Shown here: one piece after another, positions 1 to 7,276 of the stretch
How the letters are laid out: each line of letters starts with the position of its first letter
Numbering within the stretch: position 1 is the first letter of the stretch
Assembly: GCA_016716085.1 (NCBI GenBank)
Contig: JADJWY010000025.1
Location: 1-12,986 of the forward strand
Length of the DNA stretch: 12,986 nt
DNA from: Hahellaceae bacterium
GTDB lineage: Bacteria; Pseudomonadota; Gammaproteobacteria; Pseudomonadales; Oleiphilaceae
Direction of reading: 5' to 3'
Made by a program: the position numbers and the translations under genes
Notes under the pieces: model-generated
What the model was told of the DNA's origin: nothing
What the model saw: the letters and a program-made list of their open reading frames with translations, nothing else
Database searches by the model: none

Positions 1-1534
1 GGCGCTGGCATGGGCACTTTGGATGGTGTTGAACGAACGGTCGCTGCGTACCAACCTGAGCTCACCCAACTCTTAAGTGATTTCACCTTTTATATGCAGG
101 ATGCCTCCGGCAAAGAGGCCTTTCTGAACCGCTTTGGTGGCGGGGAAATCGCTACCAAAATCGGCCTTGATCAACTCTTCTCAAATTGTCATCGATGCTC
201 TGACTGCAATGGATGTCTCTCCTACATTCGGTAATTCCAGCGCCCAAAACATCTATGAAAACGAATACTACCAGTTGGTACGGACATTTATGGCTTCATC
301 AACGGGTGGGTTTATTAACGAGTTAGAGAAGTGTTTGGATCCTTCCGAACAAAACGGTCTTGGGACATTCCCAATTTGAATAATCAGGGTTGCCAGACTA
401 CTGGGGTGAGGCGAACTCGCGATTTCAATATCGTTGCTGGCTCAGGAATGATCATCAATAAATCCGACGCCATCTTTGTTGAGGATCAAGAGGAAATTAG
501 TAACGTCGAATGGGATATTAATTTGGCCAATGCCATTTTGACGTCATCGGGTGCGACCCACAGTATTACCCTCATTGTTGATTCGCTTTATCTGACTGAC
601 CTGTTTCAGCGGATTTCCCCTGATATTGACCGCAAGGAAATTGAAAAGCTTTTTGCGGCGGGCTCCAACGAAATTGCGGATAGAACGAGTGGGCAGGTTG
701 AAGCCGCATCACTTGAAAATAACCTGGATGATTTGGGACGTTTGATCTTCGGGGAGAGTTGGTCCGAGACCGCCTATGGTCCTGATACCGGTGATTTTGC
801 CAACTTGGTATACCGCAGCGATTTTCACGAAAATATCCTGCGTGTGAGGGAGTACCTCGCCCAGAATAACGCTCAACAGACACTCTCACTTGTATCGTTA
901 GTGGAGATGGGTAGTGACACGAAATAGCTGAGCGAGCCAAAACAAGCCTCGCTTTTAGCTATGCTCTACAAGAACTCAATCCCTTTGTGATAACCGGTGA
1001 TGAGAGTCTCTATACTCAACATAACCAGAATGGCGAACTGAATTCCGATAGCTATCCAGACGAGTATTATACGGATCGGGCGAACTATCTCGCGCTGCTG
1101 ATCGATAGGAATACGCAGAATACCCAGGATATTTGGTATCAAGTAGATGGACATCGCTATCTGACGGGCGAGGGAATATTCGAAGTGGATGGCGGCGATG
1201 ACATCTATATCGACCGCGAACACAATGCGACCTTGTTTGGACAAGGCGCTCGCTCTGACAGTCTGCATACCAGCCCGCCTGAGTATGACTACAAGGACAA
1301 AGTTCTGTTCGCCAGTGAACAAGGCGGTGAGCTATGGTCAGAAGAGGATGACGGTGGCCAGAAAACCAATGATCACCTCTACGGCAACACAGGCGATGAC
1401 CTTCTCTCAGGCTTTAACGGCAACGATCTGCTGGTAGGCGGCGCCGGACGGCACCCTCACGGGCGGCAAAGGAAATGACCGCCTCTATGGTAGAGCGGAC
1501 GAAGCTAAGGTTCGCAGGTTCACTGTCGTCTGAA
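1..1534 (+). pseudogene. RTX-type calcium-binding protein, 3' part, frame-disrupted
   Basis: This is the C-terminal part of a large secreted RTX protein; its 5' end lies outside the window. The reading passes from frame 1 to frame 2 near 178, back to frame 1 near 331, to frame 3 near 921 and to frame 1 near 1449. Joining these frames gives one continuous protein. An extra T near 178, a missing G near 331 and a missing G near 921 restore reading; the last join restores YALQELNPFVITGD, a sequence typical of the segment before RTX repeats. Calcium-binding nonapeptides follow at about 1384-1500 (GNTGDDLLSGFNGNDLL, then GGKGNDRLYG). Only two or three repeats remain before the similarity stops near 1500, so the repeat array and C-terminal secretion signal appear to be cut off. 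Such proteins normally leave through type I secretion; no ABC exporter is visible here. The family call is firm, but the substrate or target of this protein is unknown. Confidence 0.72.
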
Positions 1535-1836
1535 CCGCCTGTCAGAAAAGTCGCACTGTTTTCCAAGTGTCCGCTTTTGAGTAGTACTCACCTTGATCAA
1601 TCTTCGAAATTAACGTCCGCAAACGTCGGAAAACTGACCATAAAACGCGCTGATTTTAACCTGCATACGAAGTCGGATTTTCGACCCACAATGGTCAAAG
1701 GTGGCCCATTAATGGATCATAAAGCGGCCAAGCCGGCCAAAATAGGGTCGCAACACCACTTAAATACTGATCGTTTCAGTCTTTCCCTACGTACCCCAAT
1801 CCTACAAACCGATTCAGCGCCTGATAGAGACCCCTC
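1535..1836. other. Gene-poor stretch after the truncated RTX gene
   Basis: About 300 bases separate the RTX remnant from the photolyase ribosome-binding site. An open frame crosses it (1475-1882), but its translation has no recognisable domain, no good ribosome-binding site and runs into the photolyase in another frame, so I do not call it a gene. The abrupt loss of RTX similarity around 1500 suggests a rearrangement junction. The stretch has a loose resemblance to the non-coding end of an insertion element (TGTCGTCTGAACCGCC near 1523, and GGTCAAAGGTGGCCCATT near 1693), but I find no matching inverted terminal repeat and no transposase. Confidence 0.4.
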
Positions 1837-1851
1837 GGGGAACGCTATACC
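1837..1851 (+). promoter_or_regulatory. Photolyase ribosome-binding site with a damaged start codon
   Basis: GGGGA at 1837-1841 is followed five bases later by AT at 1847-1848 and then ACC in the photolyase frame. One missing G after 1848 would give ATG ACC at ideal spacing and a protein beginning MTRLRLILGDQLN, the usual start for this family. As written, the first in-frame start is TTG at 1867, with no ribosome-binding site at a suitable distance. Confidence 0.55.
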
Positions 1852-1866
1852 CGCTTACGGCTTATA

Positions 1867-3390
1867 TTGGGCGACCAGCTGAACGCCCACCACAGCTGGT
1901 TCAAGATACCCACGACTGACACCCTTTATGTGATCGCCGAACTACGGCAAGAGACTGACTATGTCGTGCATCACGTGCAAAAGGTCTGTGCCTTCTTTCT
2001 TGCCATGCGCCATTTCGCCGAGGCGATTCAGAAAGCCGGTCACCAGGTCTGTTATCTCACACTGGATGACACGCAGACCTATGACAACCTGCCCGCTTTG
2101 ATCTGTGACTTGGTAAAACGTCACGGGTGCAACGCGTTTGAATATCAGCGTCCAGATGAGTATCGACTGCTGGAACAACTTCGACACTTTTCCCTGCCCG
2201 CCCACGTAACACGCACAGAAACCGATACAGAACACTTTTTGCTTCCCTTCGACGAAATCACCAGAGCCTTCCCGAAAGGGCGCGCCATTCGCATGGAAAT
2301 GTTTTATCGGCGCATGCGCAAGCGCTTCGATATCCTGATGGAGGGGGATCAGCCGGAGGGTGGACGCTGGAATTACGACAATGAGAACCGGCAGGCGCTT
2401 TCGGAGGATGATCTGGCCGCTATTCCCGCTCCCCTCACCTTCGGGAATGATGTCTCCGCAATTTTGGACCGGATCAGGCGTCACGGCATTAAAACTATGG
2501 GGTACGCCGAACCCGTTTTGCCCTGGCCGGTGACGCGTCAGCAGGCGAAGGCGGTATTGCAGTATTTTTGCGAACATTTACTACCGCACTTCGGCGCCTT
2601 CCAGGATGCGATGACGCATCGAAGCCCCAATAAAGGCAGTATCTATCATTCGCGACTGAGTTTCGCATTGAACGCAAAACTACTTCACCCGTCCCAGGTT
2701 ATCCATGCCGTACTGGCAAGTCATCATGCCAGCCAGGGCGAACTTCCCCTCGCGTCTGTAGAAGGCTTTATTCGTCAGATACTGGGCTGGCGAGAATATG
2801 TCAGGGGCATGTACAGGGCGAATATGCCCTATTATGCCAGGGTCAATCACTTGAATGCAGTCAGGCCGTTACCTGAATGGTTTTGGACCGGCAAGACGCG
2901 CATGCGCTGTCTCGCCGAGGCCATTGGGCAGTCCCTCGATACGGCCTATGCCCATCACATCCAGAGACTGATGGTGACCGGGAATTTCGCGCTGCTCGCC
3001 GGCTTGCATCCTGACGAGGTCGATCAGTGGTATCTGGGTATCTATGTGGACGCATTAGAATGGGTGGAGCTGCCCAACACCCGGGGCATGTCCCAGTTTG
3101 CCGATGGTGGCCTGATCGCCAGTAAACCCTATGCCGCCAGCGGAAACTACCTGAACAAGATGAGCGACTACTGTGGTGCGTGCCAGTATCGTGTGAGGGA
3201 GAAAACCGGTCCCAGTGCCTGTCCTTTTAACAGTCTGTACTGGCATTTCCTGGACCGTCACGAAAAGCGTTTCGGCTCAAACCCTCGCATGGCCTATCCG
3301 TATGCAGGCTGGAGACGTATGCCCCCATCCCAACGTGAAGCGATCCTGAGCCATGCGGAAACGCTTTTGGCGACACTGGATACGCTCTAA
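1867..3390 (+). CDS. phrB: Iron-sulfur (6-4) photolyase / bacterial cryptochrome (PhrB, FeS-BCP type)
   Basis: A flavoprotein of the photolyase/cryptochrome superfamily; family members studied repair UV (6-4) photoproducts using blue light, with FAD, a ribolumazine-type antenna and a [4Fe-4S] cluster. The 507-residue reading has the family's N-terminal GDQLN motif, a Rossmann-like antenna domain (about 1-180) and a helical FAD domain (about 200-507). It contains NKGSIYHSRLSFALNAKLLHP, QILGWREYVRGMY, and MVTGNFALLAG followed by PNTRGMSQFADGG. Cluster cysteines are C348, C436, C439 and C452; this spacing matches, as I recall it, Agrobacterium PhrB (C350, C438, C441, C454). The coordinates use the TTG at 1867, but homology continues upstream (RLRLI before LGDQLN, from about 1849), so the true start is probably a damaged ATG at 1847. 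It reads alone, with puuE 65 bases downstream. Family assignment is very secure; substrate preference is inferred. Confidence 0.93.
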   Translation: MGDQLNAHHSWFKIPTTDTLYVIAELRQETDYVVHHVQKVCAFFLAMRHFAEAIQKAGHQVCYLTLDDTQTYDNLPALICDLVKRHGCNAFEYQRPDEYRLLEQLRHFSLPAHVTRTETDTEHFLLPFDEITRAFPKGRAIRMEMFYRRMRKRFDILMEGDQPEGGRWNYDNENRQALSEDDLAAIPAPLTFGNDVSAILDRIRRHGIKTMGYAEPVLPWPVTRQQAKAVLQYFCEHLLPHFGAFQDAMTHRSPNKGSIYHSRLSFALNAKLLHPSQVIHAVLASHHASQGELPLASVEGFIRQILGWREYVRGMYRANMPYYARVNHLNAVRPLPEWFWTGKTRMRCLAEAIGQSLDTAYAHHIQRLMVTGNFALLAGLHPDEVDQWYLGIYVDALEWVELPNTRGMSQFADGGLIASKPYAASGNYLNKMSDYCGACQYRVREKTGPSACPFNSLYWHFLDRHEKRFGSNPRMAYPYAGWRRMPPSQREAILSHAETLLATLDTL

Positions 3391-3455
3391 AACGCTTGAC
3401 GTCAGGGTTGGGGGCACCTCACTCTTAGCCTCGATTCCTTTTGTGGAGACTGTGC

Positions 3456-4364
3456 ATGACCTACCCTCGTGACCTGATCGGCTACGGTGCTCACCCTCCC
3501 CATGCGAACTGGCCGGGCGATGCAAAGGTGGCGCTGCAATTCGTTGTCAATTACGAGGAAGGCGGCGAAAACTGCATACTGCATGGCGATGCCGCCTCAG
3601 AAGCGTTTCTGTCTGAAATCGTCGGGGCGCAGCCTATTATGGGCGCTCGCCACATGAACATGGAATCCATCTATGAATATGGCAGCCGCGCAGGGTTCTG
3701 GCGGCTACATAGACTGTTCTGTCGCTATGGGATACCGGTGACCGTATTTGGCGTTGCGACGGCGCTGGAACGCCATCCCGATGTTGTGCGCGCTATGCAG
3801 GAAGCCCACTGGGAAATCGCCAGTCATGGGTTGAAGTGGATTGACTACCAGCACCTCCCCGAGGCCGTCGAACGTGAGCATATTCGGGAAGCGGCAGCCA
3901 TTCATGCCCGAGTAACAGGACAGCCCCCACAGGGCTGGTACACCGGGCGTACCAGTCCTAACAGTCGGAGATTAGTGGCGGAAGAATTGCCTGATCTGCT
4001 TTACTGCGCAGATACCTATGCAGATGAGCTGCCCTACTGGGAGTTGCATGGTGACACGCCGCAACTCCTGGTTCCCTATACCCTGGACGCTAATGACATG
4101 CGGTTTGCTACACCTCAGGGATTTAACAGTGGCGAGCAATTTTTCCAGTATCTTAAAGACAGCTTCGATGTGCTTTACGAAGAAGGTCAAACCTCTCCTC
4201 GTATGATGAGTGTTGGATTGCATTGCCGTCTGGTTGGACGCCCCGGTCGCGCCGCCTCGCTGCAACGTTTTCTGGACTATGTCAGCGACCATGACAAGGT
4301 CTGGGTTGCAACGCGTGCGCAAATCGCGGAACACTGGCGCACCCATCACCCTTATCAGGCGTGA
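3456..4364 (+). CDS. puuE: Allantoinase PuuE (polysaccharide-deacetylase fold)
   Basis: Hydrolyses allantoin to allantoate in purine/ureide catabolism in the cytoplasm. PuuE is the cofactor-independent allantoinase with a polysaccharide-deacetylase-like barrel, unrelated to metal-dependent AllB. The 302-residue product is close to full family length and contains the family's conserved blocks in order: PRDLIGYG at the N-terminus, FVVNYEEGGENC, LHGDAASEAFLSEIVGAQP, NMESIYEYGSRAGFWRLHRL, WEIASHG, GWYTGRTSPN, PYTLDANDMRF, GEQFFQYLKD and MMSVGLHCRLVGRPGRAA. I chose ATG 3456 because TGGAG at 3444-3448 lies seven bases upstream; a TTG at 3441 in the same frame would place the ribosome-binding site inside the gene. 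The frame is clean throughout. Unlike many puuE loci, no uricase, transthyretin-like hydrolase, OHCU decarboxylase or ureidoglycolate lyase gene is next to it. Start and function are both well supported. Confidence 0.95.
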   Translation: MTYPRDLIGYGAHPPHANWPGDAKVALQFVVNYEEGGENCILHGDAASEAFLSEIVGAQPIMGARHMNMESIYEYGSRAGFWRLHRLFCRYGIPVTVFGVATALERHPDVVRAMQEAHWEIASHGLKWIDYQHLPEAVEREHIREAAAIHARVTGQPPQGWYTGRTSPNSRRLVAEELPDLLYCADTYADELPYWELHGDTPQLLVPYTLDANDMRFATPQGFNSGEQFFQYLKDSFDVLYEEGQTSPRMMSVGLHCRLVGRPGRAASLQRFLDYVSDHDKVWVATRAQIAEHWRTHHPYQA

Positions 4365-4409
4365 GGGAGTGGTAATTTTTCACAAAAACGCGCTGCAATA
4401 GCTCATATT

Positions 4410-4427
4410 GCGGAGGGCGCCCTCTGC
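4410..4427 (+). terminator. GC-rich hairpin downstream of puuE
   Basis: GCGGAGG and CCTCTGC pair across a GCGC loop (seven pairs, one of them G-U) 46 bases after the puuE stop. It is followed by GTATTCTTG, which is a poor T tract, so it may be a weak terminator, or an RNA structure or operator in the leader of the next gene. A smaller hairpin, CCTGA-AGACA-TCAGG, lies at 4439-4453. The rest of 4365-4506 shows nothing else I can support. Confidence 0.35.
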
Positions 4428-4506
4428 GTATTCTTGTGCCTGAAGACATCAGGGCCAGTGGCTCTGGCTTCACACCAATAAGCACAATGAAACGAGGACT
4501 ACGCAT

Positions 4507-5199
4507 ATGAAAACCACACGTACGCACACGCCTGCCCGCCTGCTTCTGGTCGCCCCGCTGATTCTGGCCCTGGCCGGGGTCGCTGAAGCCGCTGATCGTA
4601 AAGTCTATCCGGGCTCGATGGCCATTACCTGGTCTGGGCCTGCACCTGCCTATTACTACGGATCGGTCAGCAACCCCTCATCTACCAGCTGGATGTATGT
4701 CGACCTACCGGTGATCAATGACGATACCACCAGCGGAATCGACATTTCTTTGGTGAAAGTACTCGACCGACATTACAGCAGCGACATTCGCTGCTCGATC
4801 AACACGGTCTATTGGAACAACTCAGCGGGTACCTTCTACGGTTATTGGGGACCTAACGCGTATAGTGCAGGCAGCAGCAATACCGAACAGACACTCAGTA
4901 CCGGCGCCGCGAGCCATGGCAGCACGCGTCACGAATATTTTAGCTGTGCACTTCCACCCACCTATAGTGGCAACCGTTCCCACATCATTTCCTATACCGT
5001 CGAAGAGAAGCGGCAGGGAATACTCATCGGCACACGGATGTGCCACGCCACTCACCAACGCAGGAGAAACCGCCATGAAATCGTCCAGTCGCCTGTTTGC
5101 CGGATCAGTTGTTTTGCTCATCGCCAGCCTCACCGCCGTCACCTGGATACAACGGGACCTTGCCCATTCGAAACGGCCTGTACCCAGCGCCACTACTGA
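4507..5199 (+). CDS. Secreted protein of unknown function (Sec signal peptide)
   Basis: I do not recognise the family. The product starts with a clear Sec signal peptide: basic KTTRTHTPAR, a hydrophobic LLLVAPLILALAGV core, and cleavage expected after AEA at about residue 28. The mature region is rich in Ser, Tyr, Asn, Gly and Trp, has a predicted extended character, and carries two cysteines (DIRCSIN and FSCALPP) that could form a disulfide. AGGA at 4495-4498 supports ATG 4507. The natural end is doubtful. After SHIISYTVEE (about 5008) the sequence becomes Arg- and His-rich, unlike the rest, and overlaps the next gene by 125 bases. A lost stop or indel near 5010 would end it there. Alternatively the third frame ends at 5078 in an ATGA overlap with the next start. 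Together with the next gene it looks like a two-gene secreted/membrane unit. Confidence 0.6.
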   Translation: MKTTRTHTPARLLLVAPLILALAGVAEAADRKVYPGSMAITWSGPAPAYYYGSVSNPSSTSWMYVDLPVINDDTTSGIDISLVKVLDRHYSSDIRCSINTVYWNNSAGTFYGYWGPNAYSAGSSNTEQTLSTGAASHGSTRHEYFSCALPPTYSGNRSHIISYTVEEKRQGILIGTRMCHATHQRRRNRHEIVQSPVCRISCFAHRQPHRRHLDTTGPCPFETACTQRHY

Positions 5200-5639
5200 T
5201 CGCCTTGCTAATACCATCGTTAGGCCGCCAACTCATCTCACCGCGCCGACACTGGATACCGATGGGGTGGCCATCCAGACTGAAATGCAAAATCTGCGCG
5301 AAGCGATCGCCATTCTGGTAGAAAACCAAAGCCTGACCCAGACTCATTGGATCGCTTAGATAGCCTTCCGCCAAGCGTCGGAAGCATCAAACGAAGTCTC
5401 GCTAAATCCTGAACAAGCCGCGCAAGAGGATCAGGCACGCATGCAGAACCGCTTTCTGGCATTGGATAACCGGCTGGCACAAGAAGCCACCGACACTGAA
5501 TGGGCAGGCGCGCCAAGAGGAAGCCCTGCAGAAAATGTCCGCTCACCGTGGCTGGGATGGCCCAACCGTTTTTGAGGTGAACGAAGCGGGTCAGGCGATT
5601 TTCTATATCGCCCGAAATGAGCGGGACTTTATCGACTAA
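5075..5639 (+). pseudogene. Membrane-anchored periplasmic coiled-coil protein, frame-disrupted
   Basis: The family is not recognised. ATG 5075 follows AGGAG at 5062-5066. The first ~24 residues (MKSSSRLFAGSVVLLIASLT) form a signal anchor, followed by a Pro/Thr-rich linker and a Gln/Glu/Leu-rich heptad-like segment that is probably coiled coil. As written a TAG at 5357 stops it, but restoring a G near 5341 and removing a C near 5368 gives a stop-free reading (SLTQDSLDRLDSLRQASEAS). One more shift near 5495 leads to NGQARQEEALQKMSAHRGW and VFEVNEAGQAIFYIARNERD, ending at TAA 5637-5639. The rebuilt protein is about 188 residues. Its stop overlaps the stop of the convergent tetR gene. It probably acts in the periplasm or at the inner membrane with the preceding secreted protein, but this is inferred only from adjacency. 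Confidence 0.6.
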
Positions 5640-6271
5640 CCGGCAAAACCAGTTGGCTCAGAGGTGAGGTGCGTTAGCAGTGCAAAGAGCGCCTCTTCTC
5701 TCGGCATGCCGTTGATCTCGTCGTGAAACCCGCCTTGTATCGTGCCTTCGATGCGCATCACCATGTAACCGTGTAGCATCGACCAGAGCGCAATCGCGCG
5801 GGTCTCATTGCTGAATAGCGGTGTGTCCCCACCTGTCGAAGCCATGCACTGCATTAAACGCCTGTACAGGATTTCAATTCGGGTCTGTAAGCCGGTGTCT
5901 TCTGCATTGAGATCTCCCCATCGAAACATCATCCGATAACGATTCGGATAGCGTAGCCCATAGTTCAGGGTGGCCCGATATAAAGCCTTGAGAGCACTCT
6001 CATCCCTGGGACACCCCACGTCGTCTGGGCACGCTGCTGAGCCGAGGGACAGTTCATCAAAACACACTTCAGCCATCCCGGTCAGTAAGTCTTTCCGAGT
6101 TGCAAAGTGATTCGCTGGCGCAGAATGGGCCACCCCAAGTTCCCGCGCCAGCCGACGAATGCTGACCGCCTCTAAACCCTCTGTGTCGAGTACCTGTAAC
6201 GCGACCTCGAGCAGCGATGGCTTTAAATCCCCATGGTGGTAGGCTCGCCCTTCTATATTGACAGTGTCCAT
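5636..6271 (-). CDS. TetR/AcrR-family repressor, probable regulator of the MAPEG gene
   Basis: A one-component regulator of 211 residues, normal for the family. Residues about 10-60 form the N-terminal helix-turn-helix domain: YHHGDLKPSLLEVALQVLDT, then VSIRRLARELGV and the recognition helix region APANHFATRKDLL. The C-terminal half has the LYRATLNYGLRYPNRYRMMF block seen in the TetR_C_33-like group, the ligand-binding and dimerisation domain. The frame is intact. ATG 6271 is used; a second ATG at 6299 in another frame is part of a repeated operator rather than a start. The divergent neighbour is a MAPEG protein, and a pair of dyad repeats lies between the two genes, one of them covering this start codon, so autoregulation plus control of the MAPEG gene is likely. 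The ligand is unknown; MAPEG partners suggest a lipophilic electrophile. Confidence 0.85.
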   Translation of the reverse strand: MDTVNIEGRAYHHGDLKPSLLEVALQVLDTEGLEAVSIRRLARELGVAHSAPANHFATRKDLLTGMAEVCFDELSLGSAACPDDVGCPRDESALKALYRATLNYGLRYPNRYRMMFRWGDLNAEDTGLQTRIEILYRRLMQCMASTGGDTPLFSNETRAIALWSMLHGYMVMRIEGTIQGGFHDEINGMPREEALFALLTHLTSEPTGFAG

Positions 6272-6274
6272 ATT
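6254..6274. promoter_or_regulatory. Operator copy 1 for the TetR/MAPEG pair
   Basis: A dyad ATATnGACnnnGTCnATAT spans 6255-6273 and overlaps the tetR start codon (6269-6271). The same 21-base unit, with two changed central bases, recurs 28 bases away. Position and symmetry fit a TetR-family operator that blocks the regulator's own expression. Confidence 0.6.
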
Positions 6275-6281
6275 TACCCCT

Positions 6282-6302
6282 TATATTGACATCGTCCATA
6301 TT
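6282..6302. promoter_or_regulatory. Operator copy 2 for the TetR/MAPEG pair
   Basis: The second copy of the dyad ATATnGACnnnGTCnATAT (6283-6301) lies 32 bases upstream of the MAPEG start. Nineteen of 21 bases match copy 1, and both differences fall in the central spacer. The 28-base centre-to-centre distance would let two repressor dimers bind side by side. Confidence 0.6.
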
Positions 6303-6333
6303 GTTTCACCGCCCAACTCAAAAGGAAAGCCTG

Positions 6334-6751
6334 ATGTCGCCCCACCTGATCATATGGCCTTTATTCGTACAAATGCTCCTGAGTCTGCTAATTTACATTC
6401 CTCTCCTGCAGCGCAAGAAAGCCGCTACCAAAGCCAAACAGGTCGACCTGAAGAGGGCAGCCCCTGGAGGCAGAGGCATGGCCTCGCCTGTTCAACAGGT
6501 CAACAACAACATTCGAAATCAGTTCGAAACACCTATCATCTTTTACATGCTGGGGCTGATTGCCTCCACCTCAACGCAGTGAGCGTTCTCTTCCTGACTC
6601 TCGCCCGGGTCTATGTCGCTTCCCGTTTGGCTCACGGATCCACATCACCTCAAATTTCGTTCCCTTGCGGATGAACGTATTCGCCTTGGGGATGGCGACG
6701 CTGGTGGTGATGATGATCCTGTTGGCCTTGCAGGTGGGACCGGCCGGTTAA
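6334..6751 (+). pseudogene. MAPEG-family membrane protein, two frame breaks
   Basis: MAPEG proteins are small four-helix inner-membrane proteins (eicosanoid/glutathione metabolism family); bacterial members are mostly uncharacterised. ATG 6334 follows AAAGGA at 6321-6326. The first frame gives helix 1 (LIIWPLFVQMLLSLLIYIPLL), the family's NNNIRNQFETPIIFYMLGLI block, then stops at 6582. Adding a C after 6570 continues into LNAVSVLFLTLARVYVASRLAH, and adding a C near 6635 continues into RIHITSNFVPLR and the last helix (ALGMATLVVMMILLALQV), ending with TAA at 6749-6751. The rebuilt protein is about 139 residues, the usual MAPEG length. It is divergent from the TetR gene and probably repressed by it. 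Both breaks are one missing base beside an identical base, so the gene may be intact in the organism. Confidence 0.75.
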
Positions 6752-7128
6752 TTAAATGGCCATCACTTGATCACCGAAGGGATGATCAATCACTATCTTC
6801 CACAGTCCGTCTGCCTGGCGTCGCAACACCGCAACGGACAGTGCAGAGGTGTAGTTGCCTTGTGAATCCGGAGCGCTCCATTTCATGAGATGCAGTGCGA
6901 TGTCCCCGGACACGACAACCTGATGTGCGCCATAGGTAAATGCAGCCCCTGCAGGAAGCATTTCCCGAAACAGGCCCGTTAAGTCCTCCTGCCCCTGACT
7001 TCCTGCCCGGCATCCCCTACGATGACGGCCTCGGATGAATAGGTTGCCAGAATTTTTTCAAGGTCCCCGGCAGCGAACGCCGTGGTCATGGTTTCAATGG
7101 TGTTGTGGATAGTCTGTGCCGGTGTCAT
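6752..7128 (-). pseudogene. SnoaL/NTF2-like small protein (DUF4440-like), one frame break
   Basis: A small cone-shaped alpha+beta-barrel protein of the SnoaL/ketosteroid-isomerase superfamily, whose members range from isomerases to ligand-binding proteins. ATG 7128 is preceded by a strong GAGGAG site. The first part, MTPAQTIHNTIETMTTAFAA through EKILATYSSEAVIVGD, is the usual N-terminal helix and first strands. The frame breaks near 6991; restoring one base gives GQEVRGQEDLTGLFREMLPA, then QVVVSGDIALHLMKW and WKIVIDHPFG at the C-terminus. The rebuilt length is about 125 residues, typical for the family. Its stop abuts the MAPEG stop: one palindromic TTAATTAA (6748-6755) supplies both. It is divergent from a WYL-type regulator that may control it. 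Substrate unknown. Confidence 0.7.
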
Positions 7129-7195
7129 CGTTTTCTCCTCTGAAGGGTCTTGGCCCGTGTGGTTGAATAGAGCAACGACAGCATGACGCAGTGTA

Positions 7196-7212
7196 GTGTC
7201 AGAAAGTGGCAG
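7196..7212. promoter_or_regulatory. Candidate regulator site between the snoaL-like and WYL genes
   Basis: GTGTCAG (7196-7202) and GTGGCAG (7206-7212) are direct repeats ten bases apart, about one helical turn, inside the 7129-7276 divergent intergenic region. This could be a binding site for the neighbouring regulator, but direct repeats this short also arise by chance. Confidence 0.25.
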
Positions 7213-7276
7213 TGGTGTTAAAGCCTTCTCCCTACGACGCGACACCGTTATGATTCAGGTTCGTTCATCTGCGGTC

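Noticed and set aside
1475..1882. 135-codon open frame between the RTX remnant and the photolyase
   Set aside because: No domain, no ribosome-binding site, and it overlaps both RTX-coding sequence and the photolyase start in other frames.
5079..5199. Arg/His-rich C-terminus of the first secreted protein as real protein
   Set aside because: It lies wholly within the next gene in another frame and its composition differs sharply from the preceding sequence.
5357..5359. In-frame TAG inside the coiled-coil gene, with coding continuing after it, suggesting stop-codon readthrough or recoding
   Set aside because: Another frame across 5341-5368 reads DSLDRLDSL with no stop and joins both sides smoothly, so two compensating indels explain it better than recoding.
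6069..6299. Alternative minus-strand start at 6299 (MDDVNIRG)
   Set aside because: It resembles the tetR N-terminus only because the operator repeat, which contains the tetR ATG, is duplicated there.
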